The position numbers and the translations under genes are program-made. Below the pieces are notes generated by a model, which was not told the origin of the DNA, searched no databases, and saw nothing but the letters and a program-made list of their open reading frames with translations. 64,000 nucleotides of DNA from Psychroserpens damuponensis (GTDB lineage: Bacteria; Bacteroidota; Bacteroidia; Flavobacteriales; Flavobacteriaceae): positions 62,001 to 126,000 of the forward strand of contig NZ_JXJO01000019.1 in NCBI RefSeq assembly GCF_000826655.1, in the 5' to 3' direction. Below, piece after piece: positions 44,178 through 53,537 of the stretch (the stretch's first letter is position 1; every line of letters begins with the position of its first letter).

Positions 44178-44708
44178 ATGGACGATAAAAGCTACAAAGA
44201 ATACTTAGAGCACATTACAACTCTCATTTTTGATGTTGATGGTGTACTTACCGACGGAACCGTTACAATAATGACCAATGGAGATATGCTGCGTCGTATG
44301 AATATTAAAGATGGTTATGCCCTTAAAACAGCTAAAGACGCAGGATTTAATATTTGTATTATTTCTGGCGGAAGCAATCTTGGTGTTCAAAAACGTCTAG
44401 AAGGCTTAGGTATCACAGATATTTATTTGGGTGCACACCAAAAAGTAAATCAATACAACGAATATGTAACTCATAACAATATTGATCCAAAACATGTGTT
44501 GTATATGGGTGACGATATACCAGATATTCCTGTTATGAAATTAGTTGGCTTGGCTGTTTGTCCGCAAGATGCTGCAATTGAAGTTAAAGCAGTAAGTCAT
44601 TACATTTCTCATAAAGGTGGCGGACAAGGTGCAGCTAGAGACATTATTGAGCAAATCATGAAAGTACAAGGTAAATGGGATGGAAATTTTGATGCTAAAT
44701 ATGATTAA
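44178..44708 (+). CDS. kdsC: 3-deoxy-D-manno-octulosonate 8-phosphate phosphatase
   Basis: HAD subfamily III (capless tetramer), 176 residues. Motif I LIFDVDGVLTDG, motif II ICIISGG, and GDDIPDIPVMKLVGLAVCPQDA. It frees Kdo from Kdo 8-phosphate for LPS inner core and signals that the cell makes Kdo-type LPS. Follows the DUF2520 gene by 10 bases. Confidence 0.92.
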   Translation: MDDKSYKEYLEHITTLIFDVDGVLTDGTVTIMTNGDMLRRMNIKDGYALKTAKDAGFNICIISGGSNLGVQKRLEGLGITDIYLGAHQKVNQYNEYVTHNNIDPKHVLYMGDDIPDIPVMKLVGLAVCPQDAAIEVKAVSHYISHKGGGQGAARDIIEQIMKVQGKWDGNFDAKYD

Positions 44709-44793
44709 AACAGAAGGATAGTGACAACAAGACCAAACACTTAAAATCACATCATCTTATTTAACAATACACAACTAACTAATCTTTATCAAA

Positions 44794-45711
44794 TTGCATA
44801 TTCTAAACCTTATTCGTTGGAAAAATTTAGCGTTAATTATTATCGCTCAAGTTCTTATTAAATATGCGTTGTTAGAACCATTTGATGTTTTAACAACTTT
44901 AAACATTTATGGATTTGCTCTTTTGGTATTTATAACGTTGTGCATTGCTGCAGCTGGCAACATCATTAATGATATTTATGATATAGACACAGATAACATT
45001 AATAAGCCTAGCAAAGTTATAATTGGCAAACATGTTTCAGAGAACACTGCGTATAATCTGTTTTTTGCCTTAAATATAATAGGTGTTATTTTAGGACTCT
45101 ACTTATCGCATACCGTAGATAAAAGTTCATTTTTTTCTATTTTTGTAATCATTTCTGTTGCTCTTTATGTCTATGCTTCATATCTAAAAGGTACCGTTTT
45201 ATTTGGCAATATTCTCATCTCCTTTTTAGTTGCAATGAGTATCATAATCGTTGGTGTTTTTGATTTATTACCTGCAATGATTCCGCAGAACAAAGAAGCA
45301 CAACTCACATTTTTAGATCTTATTTTTGATTACGCCATTTTTGCTTTTATGATCAATTTGGTAAGAGAATTAATTAAAGATATACAAGATGTTGATGGCG
45401 ATTACAAAGCTGGCATGAGCACACTACCAATTGTTATAGGCAGAGAACGTGCTAATAAAATAGCGTTTGTAATTAGCATGATACCTATTGGAGCTGTGAC
45501 TTACTTTATAGTGACTTATTGGTATAAACATCCTGTTGCCATTGGTTATTTTTTATTGTTTGTAATTGCACCTTTAATTTATGCGACTATAAAAATTTTT
45601 GCAGCTAGTAATAATTTTCATTACAAGCATATAAGTCTAGTTTATAAATTGATAATGTTTTTTGGTATCTTATCATTACTACTGTATCCATTTATAATTA
45701 AAACAGCTTAA
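44794..45711 (+). CDS. UbiA-family prenyltransferase (geranylgeranylglycerol-phosphate type)
   Basis: 305 residues with nine-helix membrane pattern. Two Mg-diphosphate motifs: NDIYDIDTDNINKP and KDIQDVDGDYKAGMS. Flavobacterial members are usually labelled geranylgeranylglycerol-phosphate geranylgeranyltransferase; the true acceptor could be a quinone head group. The start is a TTG (44794), as no in-frame ATG lies near the beginning. One base separates it from maf. Confidence 0.82.
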   Translation: MHILNLIRWKNLALIIIAQVLIKYALLEPFDVLTTLNIYGFALLVFITLCIAAAGNIINDIYDIDTDNINKPSKVIIGKHVSENTAYNLFFALNIIGVILGLYLSHTVDKSSFFSIFVIISVALYVYASYLKGTVLFGNILISFLVAMSIIIVGVFDLLPAMIPQNKEAQLTFLDLIFDYAIFAFMINLVRELIKDIQDVDGDYKAGMSTLPIVIGRERANKIAFVISMIPIGAVTYFIVTYWYKHPVAIGYFLLFVIAPLIYATIKIFAASNNFHYKHISLVYKLIMFFGILSLLLYPFIIKTA

Positions 45712-45712
45712 G

Positions 45713-46300
45713 ATGATTCAAAATAAACTTAAAAATCACAATCTTATACTAGCATCTGGCTCACCACGTCGTCAGCAATTTTTTAAAGATCTAGGCTTAG
45801 AGTTTGAAATTCGTCTAAAACCTGTTGATGAAATTTATCCTGATAGACTCGTTCATTTTGAAATTACCGATTATTTAGCGCAGTTAAAATCATTAGCTTT
45901 TAAAGATGAATTAAAACCCAATGACATACTGGTCACCAGTGACACGATTGTGTGGCACAATAAAAAAGCTTTAGGCAAGCCTGTAAATCATGACGATGCT
46001 TTTAATATGTTATCTGCAATGAGCAATACAACTCATGAGGTTATAACATCTATTTGTTTTACAACTAAAACAGTGCAAAAAACAGTTAATTCAGTAACAC
46101 AAGTAACTTTTAAAACGCTTACCAAAGAAGAAATTAATTATTATATACATAATTTTAAACCTTTTGATAAAGCTGGCTCATATGGCATTCAAGAATGGAT
46201 TGGTCAAATTGGAATTTCAAAAATTGAAGGCTCCTACACTAATGTTGTAGGGCTACCAACTCACCTCCTATACAAAACGTTAAACAGCATGGCTTTATAG
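45713..46300 (+). CDS. maf: Maf-family nucleoside triphosphate pyrophosphatase
   Basis: 195 residues; hydrolyses non-standard or excess nucleotides (dTTP/UTP type). LASGSPRRQQFFKDLG binds substrate; SDTIVWHNKKALGKP and the AGSYGIQEWIG motif carry catalytic residues; the end NVVGLPTHLLYKTL is typical. Complete. It closes the kdsC-UbiA-maf run. Confidence 0.92.
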   Translation: MIQNKLKNHNLILASGSPRRQQFFKDLGLEFEIRLKPVDEIYPDRLVHFEITDYLAQLKSLAFKDELKPNDILVTSDTIVWHNKKALGKPVNHDDAFNMLSAMSNTTHEVITSICFTTKTVQKTVNSVTQVTFKTLTKEEINYYIHNFKPFDKAGSYGIQEWIGQIGISKIEGSYTNVVGLPTHLLYKTLNSMAL

Positions 46301-46334
46301 GGTTTGGTTTGTAATTTTACCAAAAACTAATCTC

Positions 46335-47273
46335 ATGAATAAACTACATATTGTGTTGCTTTTTTTCTTCGGAATATTAGCCTCATGTAACGATAATTCG
46401 TCGCAAAAAGACCAAGCTTTACAACCCGATCCCATTTCCGAAGCATCAAAAACACTTCCGAAGAAACCATCATTCGAGCAATCTCAAGAATTTAAAGATT
46501 ATTGGTATGCAGGAAAAGCTGAAATAACTTCCTACAAATTAGAACAAGCACGATATGGCGAAATAAGAGAAGGCAGTGCTGTTTTGGTCTTTGTAACTGA
46601 AGATTTCCTACCAAAACAACAAGTAAAAGCCGATCGTTATGATAAAGCAAATACACCTGTTTTAAAATTAAATGCTACTAAAAATTTTGTTACTGGTATC
46701 TATCCGTACTCTATAATGCAATCTACGTTTTATCCTGTGAGCAACAATAAGCATGCGCTTAAAGTAAGTTGTTCTGTACAAGAATGGTGTGGCCATGTGT
46801 ACACGCAACTTAATAATCGAGACCAATTTAATATTGCTTCTCATAGTTATTTTGAAAGTGATGCCGATGAAAACTTCATATTAAATAAAACCATATTAGA
46901 AAATGAATTATGGACGCAATTACGATTAGATCCCAAAAGTTTACCTATTGGTGATTTTGAAGTAATACCGTCGATGGAATTTATAAGGCTAAAACATGTT
47001 AAACTTAAAGCTTACAAAGCTCAAGCTGTCTTAACAAAAAATTCTTACACGCTTAATTATCCAGATTTAGAGAGAACGCTTGTACTTAATTTTAATGCGC
47101 AATTTCCATATGAAATTCTAAGTTGGGAAGAAACATTTAATGATGGTTATGGTGACAACTCAAAAGCATTAACCACAACAGCAACAAAGCTCGAAACTAT
47201 AACATCTGCCTATTGGAATAAAAAAGCTATTGCCGATGAAAAGTTACGAGAAACACTACAATTAAATCAGTAA
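46335..47273 (+). CDS. Conserved lipoprotein downstream of maf
   Basis: 312 residues, lipoprotein signal ending GILASC. The mature chain starts with a low-complexity linker, then FKDYWYAGKAEITSYKLEQARYGEIREG, VRCSVQEWCGHVYTQL-like CSVQEWCGHVYTQL and a beta-rich C-terminus. Databases often label such proteins septum formation inhibitor Maf, apparently by neighbourhood; no Maf motif is present. Real function unknown. Three copies of the octamer TTCCGAAG fall in its first 130 bases. Confidence 0.75.
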   Translation: MNKLHIVLLFFFGILASCNDNSSQKDQALQPDPISEASKTLPKKPSFEQSQEFKDYWYAGKAEITSYKLEQARYGEIREGSAVLVFVTEDFLPKQQVKADRYDKANTPVLKLNATKNFVTGIYPYSIMQSTFYPVSNNKHALKVSCSVQEWCGHVYTQLNNRDQFNIASHSYFESDADENFILNKTILENELWTQLRLDPKSLPIGDFEVIPSMEFIRLKHVKLKAYKAQAVLTKNSYTLNYPDLERTLVLNFNAQFPYEILSWEETFNDGYGDNSKALTTTATKLETITSAYWNKKAIADEKLRETLQLNQ

Positions 47274-47292
47274 CGATTACAAATTTGTAATG

Positions 47293-47300
47293 TATCTTTG
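47293..47300 (+). promoter_or_regulatory. -7 box before the MscS-like gene
   Basis: TATCTTTG, exact consensus, 21 bases before ATG 47322. Confidence 0.45.
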
Positions 47301-47321
47301 ATTATAACTAAACACGTTTTC

Positions 47322-47864
47322 ATGTTTTTTGAAACTTACAAAACCGAACTTCTTATTACAGGATTAGTACTTCTAGTACTCTTCTTTGTGCGTTTATTTA
47401 GCCATACTATTATTAGAAAAATTGGCCGTAAAAGCGACATCAATGAAGCACGTATAAAACTAATTAACAGATATGTATCTGTCACCTTTTTTATTGTAGC
47501 TTTAATTATAGAAGCATTTGTATTTGGTGCAGAATTTAAAGACATGGCTGTTGTATTCTCTTCAGTTTTTGCCGTGATAGGCATTGCTCTTTTTGCAATT
47601 TGGTCTATTTTAAGCAATGTCACTTCTGGTATTATTATGTTTTTTTCATTTCCATATAAAGTTGGTGATAAAGTTAAAATACACGATAAAGATTTTCCAA
47701 TTGAAGCCATCATTGAAGACATTAGAGCTTTTCAATTACATTTAAGGCAAGATAATGGTGATTTAGTAACCTACCCTAATAATTTAATACTTCAAAAAGG
47801 AGTTACACTTATAGAAAAAGATGCCATTGATGGATTTCATGATGACGGCAGTGATTCTGTTTAA
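47322..47864 (+). CDS. Small MscS-family mechanosensitive channel
   Basis: 180 residues from ATG 47322; a TTG eight codons upstream lies on the -7 box and is rejected. Two to three membrane helices; the last (VFAVIGIALFAIWSILSNVTSGIIMFF) is the pore-lining TM3 with its Gly/Ala pattern, then the beta domain FPYKVGDKVKI and VTYPNNLILQKGV. The C-terminal cytoplasmic cage is cut short compared with E. coli MscS (286 residues), as in other small flavobacterial homologues. Confidence 0.82.
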   Translation: MFFETYKTELLITGLVLLVLFFVRLFSHTIIRKIGRKSDINEARIKLINRYVSVTFFIVALIIEAFVFGAEFKDMAVVFSSVFAVIGIALFAIWSILSNVTSGIIMFFSFPYKVGDKVKIHDKDFPIEAIIEDIRAFQLHLRQDNGDLVTYPNNLILQKGVTLIEKDAIDGFHDDGSDSV

Positions 47865-47867
47865 CAT

Positions 47868-48074
47868 ATGAATAAAACGTTTTATAAATCGCTTTCTTTT
47901 TTCTTCGGAATTTTCTCTTTTGGAGGAGCTAATGAAACGTATAGAATAATGACTTCTAATGCTCTAGATATTGCACCACAGCGAACTTACCTAACGATTA
48001 TGGCTCTTATAATAACTGGTGCCTTTTTGAGTGTCACTATTTATTTTTGGAGAAAAGGAACTAAAAAATATTAA
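47868..48074 (+). CDS. Small membrane protein (68 aa)
   Basis: Begins three bases after the MscS-like gene. One or two helices (SLSFFFGIFSFGG and LTIMALIITGAFLSVTIYF) and a basic end. Unknown family. Coupling to the channel gene suggests a joint role or simply joint transcription. Confidence 0.55.
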   Translation: MNKTFYKSLSFFFGIFSFGGANETYRIMTSNALDIAPQRTYLTIMALIITGAFLSVTIYFWRKGTKKY

Positions 48075-48078
48075 TATC

Positions 48079-48426
48079 ATGTCTCAGCCAAACAACAACA
48101 TCAACTACGTAGAATTATACGCAAATGATCTCGATAGCATAAAATCATTTTATACGAACATATTTGATTGGACGTTTACAGATTATGGTCCAAATTACAC
48201 ATCATTCTCAAATAGCGGATTAGCTGGCGGATTTGAAAAAACCAACAAACCCATTGTAAATGGTGCGTTAATCGTTATTCACCATCATAACCTAGAAGAA
48301 ATAAAGCAAAAAATTAGTGCGCACGGCTGTACTATTTCTGTCGATATTTTTTCATTTCCTGGTGGTAAACGATTTCAATTTATACATCCTTCTGGCAATG
48401 AACTTGCTGTTTGGACAGAAGCTTAA
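48079..48426 (+). CDS. VOC-family (glyoxalase/bleomycin-resistance) protein
   Basis: 115 residues from ATG 48079, chosen because the domain starts there (NNINYVELYANDLDSIKSFYTNIFDW). Ends with GKRFQFIHPSGNELAVW. The paired beta-alpha-beta-beta-beta fold binds a metal in active members; here the His and Glu positions are in YVELYA and NELAVW. Substrate unknown. Confidence 0.82.
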   Translation: MSQPNNNINYVELYANDLDSIKSFYTNIFDWTFTDYGPNYTSFSNSGLAGGFEKTNKPIVNGALIVIHHHNLEEIKQKISAHGCTISVDIFSFPGGKRFQFIHPSGNELAVWTEA

Positions 48427-48433
48427 GCATCTC

Positions 48434-49042
48434 ATGAAAAAATTTGTTGCCTTACTATTACTTTCAATTGTTTTCTCGTGTTCAAAGAGAACAATTAAAA
48501 TTGGTATTCAGCCTTATGGAGATATTGATACTACAATTTTGAGTTCTATTTCTGAAATTTTAAAAACCAGTTACCAAGCCGATGTATATATTTTAGATAA
48601 AACAGAACTCCCAAAAACGGCATTTACAAACATTAAAAGTCCAAGATACAGAGCCGATTCTTTACTCATTGATTTAAAATCCCACATACCAGATTCCATA
48701 GATTATATTTTAGGGATTACATCTAAAGATATTTCAACTACAAAAAGAATTACTGATGGCAGTATTAAAAAACCAGAATCTAAGTACCAAGATTGGGGAA
48801 TTTTCGGTTTGGGCTACAAACCAGGTCAAAGTTGTGTGGTATCCACTTTCAGAATAAAACATGTTAAAACATCTCTTTTTAAAAGTCGGTTACAAAAAAT
48901 TGCTGTTCATGAAATTGGTCACAATTTAGGATTAGATCACTGTGACACCAAAAAATGCGTAATGCAAGATGCTGTAGAAAGTATAAACACAGTCGATCTT
49001 GCTAATTTTAAACTATGCAATCGTTGCCTGGATAAAATTTAA
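48434..49042 (+). CDS. Archaemetzincin-family zinc metalloprotease, lipoprotein
   Basis: 202 residues from ATG 48434, which gives the lipoprotein signal LLLLSIVFSC. The active site HEIGHNLGLDHCDTKKCVM matches the archaemetzincin consensus HExxHxxGxxHCx4CxM (family M54), and CNRC near residue 195 supplies the other two structural-zinc cysteines. Archaemetzincins occur mostly in archaea and vertebrates and in scattered bacteria; a lipid-anchored form is unusual. The substrate is not known. Confidence 0.85.
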   Translation: MKKFVALLLLSIVFSCSKRTIKIGIQPYGDIDTTILSSISEILKTSYQADVYILDKTELPKTAFTNIKSPRYRADSLLIDLKSHIPDSIDYILGITSKDISTTKRITDGSIKKPESKYQDWGIFGLGYKPGQSCVVSTFRIKHVKTSLFKSRLQKIAVHEIGHNLGLDHCDTKKCVMQDAVESINTVDLANFKLCNRCLDKI

Positions 49043-49129
49043 AACAACAAATACATGTATTAAAAATTGTCATTTTTTCCCTAACGTTAAAGAAACTTTA
49101 AAAATAACGGCTTCCCTATCATACTTCAT

Positions 49130-49137
49130 TATATTTG
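49130..49137 (+). promoter_or_regulatory. -7 box before the PIG-L gene
   Basis: TATATTTG, exact consensus, 21 bases before ATG 49159. Confidence 0.5.
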
Positions 49138-49158
49138 GTTTTAACTAACTATCATAAA

Positions 49159-51681
49159 ATGAAAACACGATTACACCTACTCCTGTTATTTCTTTTTTCA
49201 ACCACCATAATTACCGCTCAACAGCCAAAAAAACAAACATCTGCAGAAATTTTTGAATCAGTAAAAAAATTAAACTTTTTAGGTTCGGTTTTATATGTTG
49301 CTGCGCATCCAGACGATGAAAACACTAGACTCATCGCTTATATGTCTAACGAAGTTAAAGCTAGAACGGCTTATTTATCATTAACTCGTGGTGATGGCGG
49401 ACAAAACTTAATAGGCACCGAAATACGAGAGCTTTTAGGTGTAATGCGTACTCAAGAACTATTAGCCGCAAGACGCGTTGATGGTGGTGAACAACTATTT
49501 ACGCGAGCCAATGATTTTGGGTATTCAAAACATCCAGATGAGACCTTAGATATTTGGGATAAGGATAAAGTACTAAGTGATGTGGTTTTAGCTATTAGAC
49601 AATTTAAACCAGACGTCATAATTAATAGATTTGATCACAGACGCGCAGGAAAAACCCATGGTCACCATACGACTTCTGCTCTTCTAAGCATGGAAGCTTT
49701 TGACCTAGTTAATAATCCTAATGCATTTCCTAATCAATTATCAAACACCAAAATTTGGCAACCTAAACGTTTATTTTACAACACATCTTGGTGGAGATAC
49801 GGTAGCCAAGAAGCCTTTAATAAAGTAGACAAAAGCAATATGATTATGTTAGATGTTGGTGTGTATTATCCCTTAAAAGGATTATCAAACAACGAACTAG
49901 CCTCAATTGCAAGCAGCCAGCATTTATGTCAAGGGTTTGGACGATTAACTCAGCGTGGTAGCCAAGAAGAATATATAGAATTTTTAAAAGGCGACCCTAT
50001 TGAGAACAATTCTAATGTATTTGACGGTATTGATACCACTTGGAGTCGTATAAAAGGCGGACAAGCAATAGGAAACCTTTTGAAAGACGTTGAAACCAAT
50101 TTTAATTTTAGAAACCCATCAGAGCATCTTCCAAAATTACTAGAAGCCTATCAATTACTTTCAAAAATTGAAGACGAGCATTGGAGAACTATAAAAACAA
50201 AAGAATTAAAATCTATTATTGAGGCTTGTGCTGGATTATATCTTGAGGTTTCTGCAGAAACCAACTGGGCAACACAAAATGAAACTATAAACCTTAATAT
50301 TGAAGCCATAAACCGTAGCCAAGAAGGTATTTCATTAGTAAGCATCACGACCTCAAACGATCTAGACATCTCAAAAAAAATGAACCTTGTCAAAAACACA
50401 AAGTTCAACTTTAAAGAAGTAATTACAATTCCTAACGATCAAAAACCAACAACACCTTATTGGTTAGCCGAAAAAGGAACTTTAGGCATGTACAACGCAG
50501 ATCCCGAATTTATTGGAAAACCAGAAACACCTCGTGTTTTCAAAGTAGATTTTAATCTGCTTATTAATAAAACACCAATAACTTTTACAAAACCGGTAGT
50601 GTATCGTTATGCTGAGCCAGATAAAGGAGAACTATATAAGCCATTTGAAATCATCCCAGAAGCCTCAGCTAAAATTTCTGAAAAAGTGATAATACTAGAC
50701 TCAGATAAACAACATGACATAGAAGTTATTGTAAAAGCAGGTCGAGATAATATTGAAGGTTATGTTCAAATTGCACATCCTAATAACTGGAACGTGTATC
50801 CTGAAAAACAAAAAATAAACATGGCTAGTAAAGGTCAAGAAGAACGTTTAATTTTTACCGTTGTACCTCCAAAAGAGCAAAGTGAAGGTCTACTCACACC
50901 AATGGTTCATATTGGAGATCATGTCTACACTAGAGAATTAATTGAGATTGACTATGATCACATTCCGTTTCAAACTGTTTTATTGCCAAGCGAGAGTAAA
51001 ATTGTTCGTCTAGACATTAAAAAATGTGGTCAAAATATTGCTTACATAGAAGGTGCTGGTGATGTTGTCCCTGAAAGTTTAAAACAAATTGGATACAACG
51101 TTGCAATATTAAAACCCGAGGATATTTCCGCAGAAAACCTTAAACGTTTTGATGCTGTTGTAGTAGGCATAAGAGCCTACAATACGGTTGAAGCTCTCAA
51201 ATTTAAACAACAAACACTGTTTGATTATGTCGCTCAAGGCGGAAATATGATTGTACAATACAACACTAACCATCGCATTAAAGTAGATCAAATTGCACCT
51301 TTTGATTTGCAGTTATCAAGAGATCGTGTAACTGACGAATTTGCAGAAGTAACACTATTAGCTAAAGATCATGAAGTGTTAAACTTTCCAAATACAATTA
51401 CATCAAAAGATTTTGAAGGTTGGACACAAGAACGTGGTTTGTATTTTCCAAACCAATGGTCTAGTGAGTTCACTCCTATTCTATCTATGAGTGACAAAGG
51501 CGAAACAGCAAAAACAGGAAGTTTATTAGTTGCCAAACACGGTAAAGGCTATTACGTCTACACAGGTTTGAGCTTTTTTAGAGAGTTTCCTGCTGGAGTT
51601 CCTGGAGCTTATCGCTTATTTGCAAATATACTCTCTCTGGGAAAAAATGACTTAAAGCAACCAGAACAAATTAAAAACTAA
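49159..51681 (+). CDS. Exported PIG-L family deacetylase, two-part
   Basis: 840 residues with signal peptide MKTRLHLLLLFLFSTTIITAQ. The N-terminal ~270 residues are a LmbE/PIG-L zinc deacetylase (AAHPDDENTRL, SLTRGDGGQNLIG, RFDHRRAGKTHGHHTTSA). Next is a beta-rich middle, then a C-terminal glutamine-amidotransferase-like/ThuA-type domain (FDAVVVGIRAYNTVEAL, GGNMIVQYNTNH, GKGYYVYTGLSFFREFPAG). It probably de-N-acetylates a sugar in the periplasm. First of a run with a symporter and an oxidoreductase; start ATG follows the -7 box at 49130. Confidence 0.88.
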   Translation: MKTRLHLLLLFLFSTTIITAQQPKKQTSAEIFESVKKLNFLGSVLYVAAHPDDENTRLIAYMSNEVKARTAYLSLTRGDGGQNLIGTEIRELLGVMRTQELLAARRVDGGEQLFTRANDFGYSKHPDETLDIWDKDKVLSDVVLAIRQFKPDVIINRFDHRRAGKTHGHHTTSALLSMEAFDLVNNPNAFPNQLSNTKIWQPKRLFYNTSWWRYGSQEAFNKVDKSNMIMLDVGVYYPLKGLSNNELASIASSQHLCQGFGRLTQRGSQEEYIEFLKGDPIENNSNVFDGIDTTWSRIKGGQAIGNLLKDVETNFNFRNPSEHLPKLLEAYQLLSKIEDEHWRTIKTKELKSIIEACAGLYLEVSAETNWATQNETINLNIEAINRSQEGISLVSITTSNDLDISKKMNLVKNTKFNFKEVITIPNDQKPTTPYWLAEKGTLGMYNADPEFIGKPETPRVFKVDFNLLINKTPITFTKPVVYRYAEPDKGELYKPFEIIPEASAKISEKVIILDSDKQHDIEVIVKAGRDNIEGYVQIAHPNNWNVYPEKQKINMASKGQEERLIFTVVPPKEQSEGLLTPMVHIGDHVYTRELIEIDYDHIPFQTVLLPSESKIVRLDIKKCGQNIAYIEGAGDVVPESLKQIGYNVAILKPEDISAENLKRFDAVVVGIRAYNTVEALKFKQQTLFDYVAQGGNMIVQYNTNHRIKVDQIAPFDLQLSRDRVTDEFAEVTLLAKDHEVLNFPNTITSKDFEGWTQERGLYFPNQWSSEFTPILSMSDKGETAKTGSLLVAKHGKGYYVYTGLSFFREFPAGVPGAYRLFANILSLGKNDLKQPEQIKN

Positions 51682-51736
51682 AACCACCTTTCACTTAGAA
51701 AGAGGTTGAAAAGCTATACCCAAAAAACTACAAACC

Positions 51737-51832
51737 ATGGAAAAATACAAATGGAACAAAATGTACACCTTAGTGCTTGCAGCAAACGTTGTGTACATCA
51801 TTGCATTTTACTTCATCACAAAAGCCTTTTAA
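51737..51832 (+). CDS. 31-residue single-helix membrane peptide ahead of the symporter
   Basis: Starts MEKYKWNKMYTLVLAAN, one helix, ends TKAF. Its stop is one base before the symporter ATG, so both are translated from one message. Several symporters of this superfamily have a tiny membrane partner encoded just before them (DUF485, DUF3311 or DUF4212 types); this shorter one may be such a partner, an inference. Confidence 0.6.
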   Translation: MEKYKWNKMYTLVLAANVVYIIAFYFITKAF

Positions 51833-51833
51833 G

Positions 51834-53537
51834 ATGCAAACATTAGACTGGATTGTACTTATTAGTACGTTATTACTCATTGTTATTTACGGCACCTATC
51901 AATCACGAGGCAGCAAAAACGTTCAAGATTTTTTAAAAGGTGGTAACACATCAAAATGGTATACCATTGGGTTATCTGTCATGGCAACTCAAGCGAGTGC
52001 TATTACTTTTTTATCAACACCAGGACAAGCTTTTAATGATGGTATGGGATTTGTGCAATTCTATATAGGTTTACCCATTGCTATGGTGATTATTTGTTTG
52101 GTTTTTATTCCATTATATCATCGTCTTAAAGTATATACTGCCTATGAGTTTTTAGAAAATAGATTTGATTTAAAAACACGTACACTTACAGCCATTTTGT
52201 TTTTAATACAACGTGGTCTAGCTGCAGGAATTACCATTTTTGCACCTGCAATTATTTTATCTGCTGTTTTAGGATGGAATCTTTTATTACTTAATATCAT
52301 CATTGGAGTTTTGGTAATTATCTATACGGTTTCTGGAGGAACAAAAGCAGTGAATGTCACCCAAAAGCATCAAATGATTGTGATTTTTACCGGTATGATT
52401 ATCGCATTTTGCTTAATCATTGATAAACTTCCTGAAGGCATTACATTCTCAAAAGCACTAGATATCGCTGGAGCAAGTGGAAAAATGGAAGTTCTTGACT
52501 TTTCTTTTAGTCTGGATAATCGCTACACGGTTTGGAGTGGCCTCATTGGTGGTACATTTTTAATGCTTTCCTATTTTGGAACCGATCAAAGCCAAGTGCA
52601 ACGTTACTTATCTGGGAAATCTTTAAAGGAAATGCAAATTGGGATGATGTTCAACGGACTTTTAAAAGTACCAATGCAGTTTTTCATCTTGTTAGTTGGT
52701 GTCATGGTGTTTGTTTTTTATCAATTTAATGAAGCGCCTGTAAATTTCAATCCCACAGCAACTGATATTGTTTTAAATTCTGAATTTGCTCAAGAGTATA
52801 AAGCCATTCAAGAAAAACAGCATGACATTTTTGAAATGAAAAAAGCTGCAATTACAGAATTCTCAAATACCAACGGAAAAGTAAATCCTGAAGTCATTGC
52901 AAAATACAATGCACAAAGCGATGTTTTAAGAGCAGAAGCCCGAACCTTAATTGAAAAAGCTGGAGACGCTCAAAATGTAAAAGTAGAAAGTAATGATAAA
53001 GATTATGTCTTTTTAAATTTCATTTTAAACAACCTACCTCGTGGTTTAATTGGCTTATTACTCGCTGTAATTTTAAGTGCAGCCATGTCTAGTACTGCTA
53101 GTGAATTAAATGCCTTAGCGAGTACAACTACCATGGATTTATACAAACGAAACACGAGTGAAAAGTCTGACAATCAAATGGTAAAAGCCTCTCGTTTTTT
53201 TACTTTAGCTTGGGGAATTATCGCTATTGGAGTTGCTTGTGTTGCTAATCTTGCCGAAAACCTTATCCAATTAGTTAATATTATTGGTTCTATTTTCTAC
53301 GGAAATGTGCTAGGGATTTTCCTGTTGGGCTTCTTCTTTAAATTCGTTAAAGGGAATGCCGTTTTCGTGGCAGCTCTTATTACCCAAATAGTAGTAATTG
53401 CCTTATTTTTACTAAATGAATATGACTACATCAACTTACCATTTTTATGGTTGAATTTTGTAGGCTGTGCAATTGTAATTGCCATTGCGTGCTTAATACA
53501 ATCGATGATGTCTAAAGCTAATTATGCAACAACCTAA
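51834..53537 (+). CDS. Sodium:solute symporter (SSS family)
   Basis: 567 residues from ATG 51834, which gives the typical periplasmic start (MQTLDWIVLISTLLLIVIYG). About 13 helices; family signatures SVMATQASAITFLSTPGQAF, YTVSGGTKAVNVT and SAAMSSTASELNALAS. A ~90-residue soluble insert (residues ~310-400, charged) splits helices 8 and 9. Likely sugar or sugar-acid uptake, given its partners. It overlaps the next gene by 14 bases. Confidence 0.9.
   Translation: MQTLDWIVLISTLLLIVIYGTYQSRGSKNVQDFLKGGNTSKWYTIGLSVMATQASAITFLSTPGQAFNDGMGFVQFYIGLPIAMVIICLVFIPLYHRLKVYTAYEFLENRFDLKTRTLTAILFLIQRGLAAGITIFAPAIILSAVLGWNLLLLNIIIGVLVIIYTVSGGTKAVNVTQKHQMIVIFTGMIIAFCLIIDKLPEGITFSKALDIAGASGKMEVLDFSFSLDNRYTVWSGLIGGTFLMLSYFGTDQSQVQRYLSGKSLKEMQIGMMFNGLLKVPMQFFILLVGVMVFVFYQFNEAPVNFNPTATDIVLNSEFAQEYKAIQEKQHDIFEMKKAAITEFSNTNGKVNPEVIAKYNAQSDVLRAEARTLIEKAGDAQNVKVESNDKDYVFLNFILNNLPRGLIGLLLAVILSAAMSSTASELNALASTTTMDLYKRNTSEKSDNQMVKASRFFTLAWGIIAIGVACVANLAENLIQLVNIIGSIFYGNVLGIFLLGFFFKFVKGNAVFVAALITQIVVIALFLLNEYDYINLPFLWLNFVGCAIVIAIACLIQSMMSKANYATT

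Noticed and set aside
46335-47273. Second Maf protein
   Set aside because: It has a lipoprotein signal and none of the Maf motifs; only its position is next to maf.
47336-47722. Minus-strand frame of 128 codons in the MscS-like gene
   Set aside because: Antisense of helices rich in Ile/Val/Ser; the sense frame has the MscS motifs.
48317-48433. Upstream extension of the archaemetzincin gene
   Set aside because: It overlaps the VOC gene in another frame and hides the lipoprotein signal at 48434.
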